Source: an uncultured Flavobacteriaceae bacterium (GTDB lineage Bacteria > Bacteroidota > Bacteroidia > Flavobacteriales > Flavobacteriaceae). From it: a DNA stretch of 46,146 bases. Shown here piece by piece: positions 43,799 through 46,146 of this stretch. Location: NCBI GenBank assembly GCA_938010765.1, contig CALLVX010000087.1:1-46146 (forward strand), given 5' to 3'. Under the pieces are notes generated by a model, which was given only the letters and a program-made list of their open reading frames with translations, ran no database searches and was not told the origin of the DNA. Within the stretch, counting starts at the first letter, position 1. Every line of letters begins with the position of its first letter. The position numbers were made by a program, and so were the translations under genes.

Positions 43799-45868
43799 AT
43801 GGGAGATAAAGTAAAGGCAGAGTTTAATATTGGATTATCGGAAGGGCTAGGAAGGGGCGAATTGGATTTGAGCGGTTTAGCGTTGACCAATACTGATTTA
43901 GTTGAACTAATGCCACTGATTCAACGGGCGCTGCCTGATCTTAAAGTCCTAAACTTGGATGATAACAAACTATCGGAACTACCTCCGGAACTAGGCAATT
44001 TTACAGCGCTTACCGCACTTTCAGTAGAGAGGAATGAACTTACTGGCGTACCCGAAGAAATAAGTAAGCTTGAAAAATTGGAATTTCTGAATTTAAAGAA
44101 TAACCGATTAACCAATATGCCGAATGGAATTTGGATCATTGAAAATCTAAAATCTCCCGATTTAAATAATAATCCCTTATCCCGGGAAACATGGGATTCG
44201 TGGTTCAACACTTGGGAAAATAGAGAAAAAGCAGAATTCAGAATTGGTTATGCAGAGGCGCTAGGGCAGGGCGAATTGGATTTGAGTGGTTTAGGGTTAA
44301 CCAATACTGATTTAGTTGAACAAGTGCCACTAATTAAACGGATGCAGCCTAGTCTTAAAATTCTAAACTTAAATAATAACAAACTATCGGAACTACCACC
44401 AGAACTAGGCGATTTTACAGAGCTTACCGCACTTTCAGCAGAGAATAACGAACTTACTGGCGTATCTGAAGAAATAAGTAAGCTTGAAAAACTGGAGTTT
44501 CTGAATTTAATAGATAACCGATTAACCACTTTTCCTGAGGGAATACGTGAACTTCAGAGTCTTGAATCATTTTATGCAAAGGGTAACCCCTTATCAGCGC
44601 AAACAATGATTTTTTTAAATCGCACTTTTGGTAATAGAGCCAAGTTTAACAGGGCTCCTTTTGAATTGAATACCCATGGTAAACGAGTATTGAGGAAAAT
44701 TTATGGAAAAAAGGAAACTAAAGTCATTGCTTCTAAGATAAACGCCTTGGATATGACCGGACCTTTTCGTGATGGAGAAGGGAAAATTCTCAATGCCCAG
44801 CAGGTAGCGTATAGTGTTTTATCAAAAGTACCTCATAGAAAGGCCAATAAGATGTATTTTGAAGCTGTCAAGGACCTGTTAGCTCCTGTGCTGAATGAAT
44901 CGTCTTCGGCAGAGGAGAAAGAAGATAAGTTGCATGTAATGGCTTTTGCCTTAGGGAACTGTGCAACTCCGGTATTGGATTTATTGGTTCAAGCTTATAT
45001 TGGAAAATATAAGGATGAAAGCCAAGAAGATCGTCCTAAAAACTATGATGCCCTAGTAGCAAGGGAAGCCCTGGAAAAAGAAATTGATAGTAAGTTGGCC
45101 AATGCAACTAACGAAGCAGGGGTGGATATTATGCCCAATTTAGAAAAGATAGAACAGGTTCAAGGGCTTACAAACGCTGTGTTTCTTAGAGGTGGCCGTT
45201 CGATACCATTCAATAAGGTCAAGATAGTGTTTCCAAAAGGGGAGAAACCTAGGAGACTTCCCGGTAAAACAGCAGACACTAGATTTTCATTTAAAGAAGT
45301 AAGTCCGGTGTTGGCCACGGCCTTTGCAAAACTGGTCTGTAGAACAAATGCCGACGGCGCCCTTGAAACGAATGCCAAGGGGCACTATGTCTTTGATCCA
45401 CAGAAAATGGAAAGGATCGTAAATAAGTACAAAAATGCCTTGGGGGATACCAGTATCCGGGAGGCTTTGGTAGGAAAGTATCAGGAAGATATAAAAGGTG
45501 TTTTGGAGCTTAACGATGAACTTTACCTGTTTTTTGACAAGGAAGAGGTGGCAAATTTGTATAAACTTCCAGAGCAGCAAGAAGATCTGAGAGAAAGGTT
45601 GAATGAAGTTTCGGATGAAGAAGTTACCCGGGAATACGAGAAATTTGTAGAAGAAAAGACAGCGAAAATCGCAGCAGTACTCATACAATATACGGACAAG
45701 GAGATCATACTTCCTGAAAAGGGGCAAACCCAGGGGGAAACTTCCGATTTCTTAAGACTTACCACCCCTAAGAACGAAGAACAACGAAGCCATAGAACCT
45801 CGCAGACTGCCACCGGTGCTTCTAGTTCCCGCTTAGGCCGATCAACATCTCGGGGTCGTGGCATTTGA
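43799..45868 (+). CDS. leucine-rich-repeat protein with an unrecognised C-terminal domain (paralogue B)
   Basis: A 689-residue paralogue of the preceding gene. The N-terminal half is a tandem duplication of a 138-residue module, each a cap plus about four LRRs ('GELDLSGLxLTNTDLVE', 'NKLSELPPELG', 'EEISKLEKLEFLNL'). The unrecognised domain follows with 'FNRAPF', 'GPFRDGEGKILNAQQV', 'LGNCATPVL' (Cys388), 'IMPNLEKIEQVQ' and 'LVCRTN' (Cys514). The tail is 'SSSRLGRSTSRGRGI'. The two Cys are the only ones in the protein. No signal peptide is present. The shared tail could be an export or targeting signal, but that is speculation. Function unknown. Confidence 0.85.
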   Translation: MGDKVKAEFNIGLSEGLGRGELDLSGLALTNTDLVELMPLIQRALPDLKVLNLDDNKLSELPPELGNFTALTALSVERNELTGVPEEISKLEKLEFLNLKNNRLTNMPNGIWIIENLKSPDLNNNPLSRETWDSWFNTWENREKAEFRIGYAEALGQGELDLSGLGLTNTDLVEQVPLIKRMQPSLKILNLNNNKLSELPPELGDFTELTALSAENNELTGVSEEISKLEKLEFLNLIDNRLTTFPEGIRELQSLESFYAKGNPLSAQTMIFLNRTFGNRAKFNRAPFELNTHGKRVLRKIYGKKETKVIASKINALDMTGPFRDGEGKILNAQQVAYSVLSKVPHRKANKMYFEAVKDLLAPVLNESSSAEEKEDKLHVMAFALGNCATPVLDLLVQAYIGKYKDESQEDRPKNYDALVAREALEKEIDSKLANATNEAGVDIMPNLEKIEQVQGLTNAVFLRGGRSIPFNKVKIVFPKGEKPRRLPGKTADTRFSFKEVSPVLATAFAKLVCRTNADGALETNAKGHYVFDPQKMERIVNKYKNALGDTSIREALVGKYQEDIKGVLELNDELYLFFDKEEVANLYKLPEQQEDLRERLNEVSDEEVTREYEKFVEEKTAKIAAVLIQYTDKEIILPEKGQTQGETSDFLRLTTPKNEEQRSHRTSQTATGASSSRLGRSTSRGRGI
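43808..44635 (+). repeat. 414-bp tandem duplication inside LRR gene 2
   Basis: Two in-frame modules with a period of exactly 414 bp (138 codons; for example GCAGAGTTT at 43817 and GCAGAATTC at 44231). Nucleotide identity is still high, with stretches such as GGCGAATTGGATTTGAG shared exactly, so the event is fairly recent. Confidence 0.85.
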
Positions 45869-45922
45869 CCTGTACCGATTTGATCGTTTGCATGAATTTC
45901 CTTAATCGTATCGCTATGGTGC

Positions 45923-45947
45923 TAAAAGTTTCTAAAAGAAGCTTTTA
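45923..45947 (+). terminator. AT-rich hairpin after LRR gene 2
   Basis: TAAAAGTTTCT and AGAAGCTTTTA form an 11-bp stem with one G-T pair and loop AAA, 55 bp past the stop. A T-run does not follow directly, so it may be a transcript-end stabiliser rather than a strict terminator. Confidence 0.45.
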
Positions 45948-46031
45948 CACAGTATAATGTAGGTTTTTACTTTATAATTTAGGAGATTATATCCTATTTT
46001 GGGCAAAAAGGCCATTTTACCCTTCCGTTGC

Positions 46032-46066
46032 TTGGGGGTATCCCCCTTTTTCAAACACTATAACAA
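46032..46066 (+). repeat. intergenic repeat copy 3 (downstream of LRR gene 2)
   Basis: TTGGGGGTATCCCCC followed by T5 and CACTATAACAATAAGG. It has the same spacing as copies 1 and 2 and the best GGGG-GTAT-CCCC hairpin. By analogy it should precede another gene starting beyond the window. Confidence 0.6.
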
Positions 46067-46146
46067 TAAGGACCTTGTTGGGGATTTGATATAAGGTCAG
46101 GGAATTGTACGGGTTCTCCACTAACAAAGCTACCCACGAATCAATA

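Noticed and set aside
40712..45868. NEL-type E3 ubiquitin ligase (IpaH/SspH) identity for the LRR proteins
   Set aside because: The LRR plus Cys-containing C-terminus is similar in plan, but the conserved Cys is in 'NC(E/A)TP' with no CxD motif, and the other NEL blocks are not recognisable.
35..46146. CRISPR array, tRNA or rRNA genes
   Set aside because: No regularly spaced short repeats with unique spacers and no cloverleaf or rRNA-like sequence were noticed. The only repeats are the LRR-internal blocks and the intergenic copies listed.

Overview
The window reads as chromosome of a marine-type member of the Flavobacteriaceae (Bacteroidota). The evidence is the conserved gene orders (outer-membrane protein, TPR protein, lptC, CNNM/CorC protein, PPIase; and purH, mreB, mreC, mreD, mrdA, rodA), many lipoprotein and TonB/SusC-style outer-membrane proteins, a class II HMG-CoA reductase followed by a GYDIA-type GHMP kinase, and several TAnnTTTG-like -7 boxes. 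No Shine-Dalgarno-driven starts, tRNA, rRNA, CRISPR array or transposase gene were seen.

Layout. 1-7.1 kb (+): envelope biogenesis run beginning with the last codons of a probable coaX, then outer-membrane barrel, TPR protein, LptC, small membrane protein, CNNM/CorC protein, and a membrane-anchored parvulin foldase. 7.1-9.3 kb (-): mevalonate-pathway pair. 9.5-13.2 kb (+): dipeptidyl-peptidase IV-like protease plus POT peptide transporter, a peptide scavenging unit whose terminator lies inside the end of the convergent comEC. 13.2-18.1 kb (-): comEC, NlpC/P60 lipoprotein, lpxB, a small membrane protein and surE. 18.3-20.5 kb (+): tail-specific protease. 20.6-21.6 kb (-): msrA-msrB. 21.7-22.5 kb (+): NUC1-type nuclease. 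22.5-29.7 kb (-): the rod-shape/peptidoglycan elongation cluster rodA-mrdA-mreD-mreC-mreB with purH. 29.9-33.2 kb: a GAF/fRMsr protein and three lipoproteins. 33.35-40.2 kb (+): a metal-handling locus of HYC_CC_PP protein, HMA-MauE protein, TonB receptor and periplasmic HMA protein, followed by a clearly decayed PepSY gene, an outer-membrane protein with a nonsense codon at codon 3 of its natural start, and a DUF3179 lipoprotein.

The accessory and most unusual part is 40.2-46.1 kb. Two large paralogous proteins (807 and 689 aa) carry N-terminal leucine-rich repeats joined to a shared C-terminal domain that I do not recognise. That domain has two invariant cysteines 125-126 residues apart and ends in a common Ser/Arg-rich tail finishing in Gly-Arg-Gly-Ile. 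Both genes contain recent in-frame internal duplications (276 bp and 414 bp). A three-copy intergenic repeat (TTGGGGGTA, C-rich stretch, T5, then an ACTnnAA core at fixed spacing) precedes each LRR gene and recurs after the second, predicting another family member just beyond the window. A 161-bp segment bounded by 20-bp perfect inverted repeats sits upstream of the first LRR gene.
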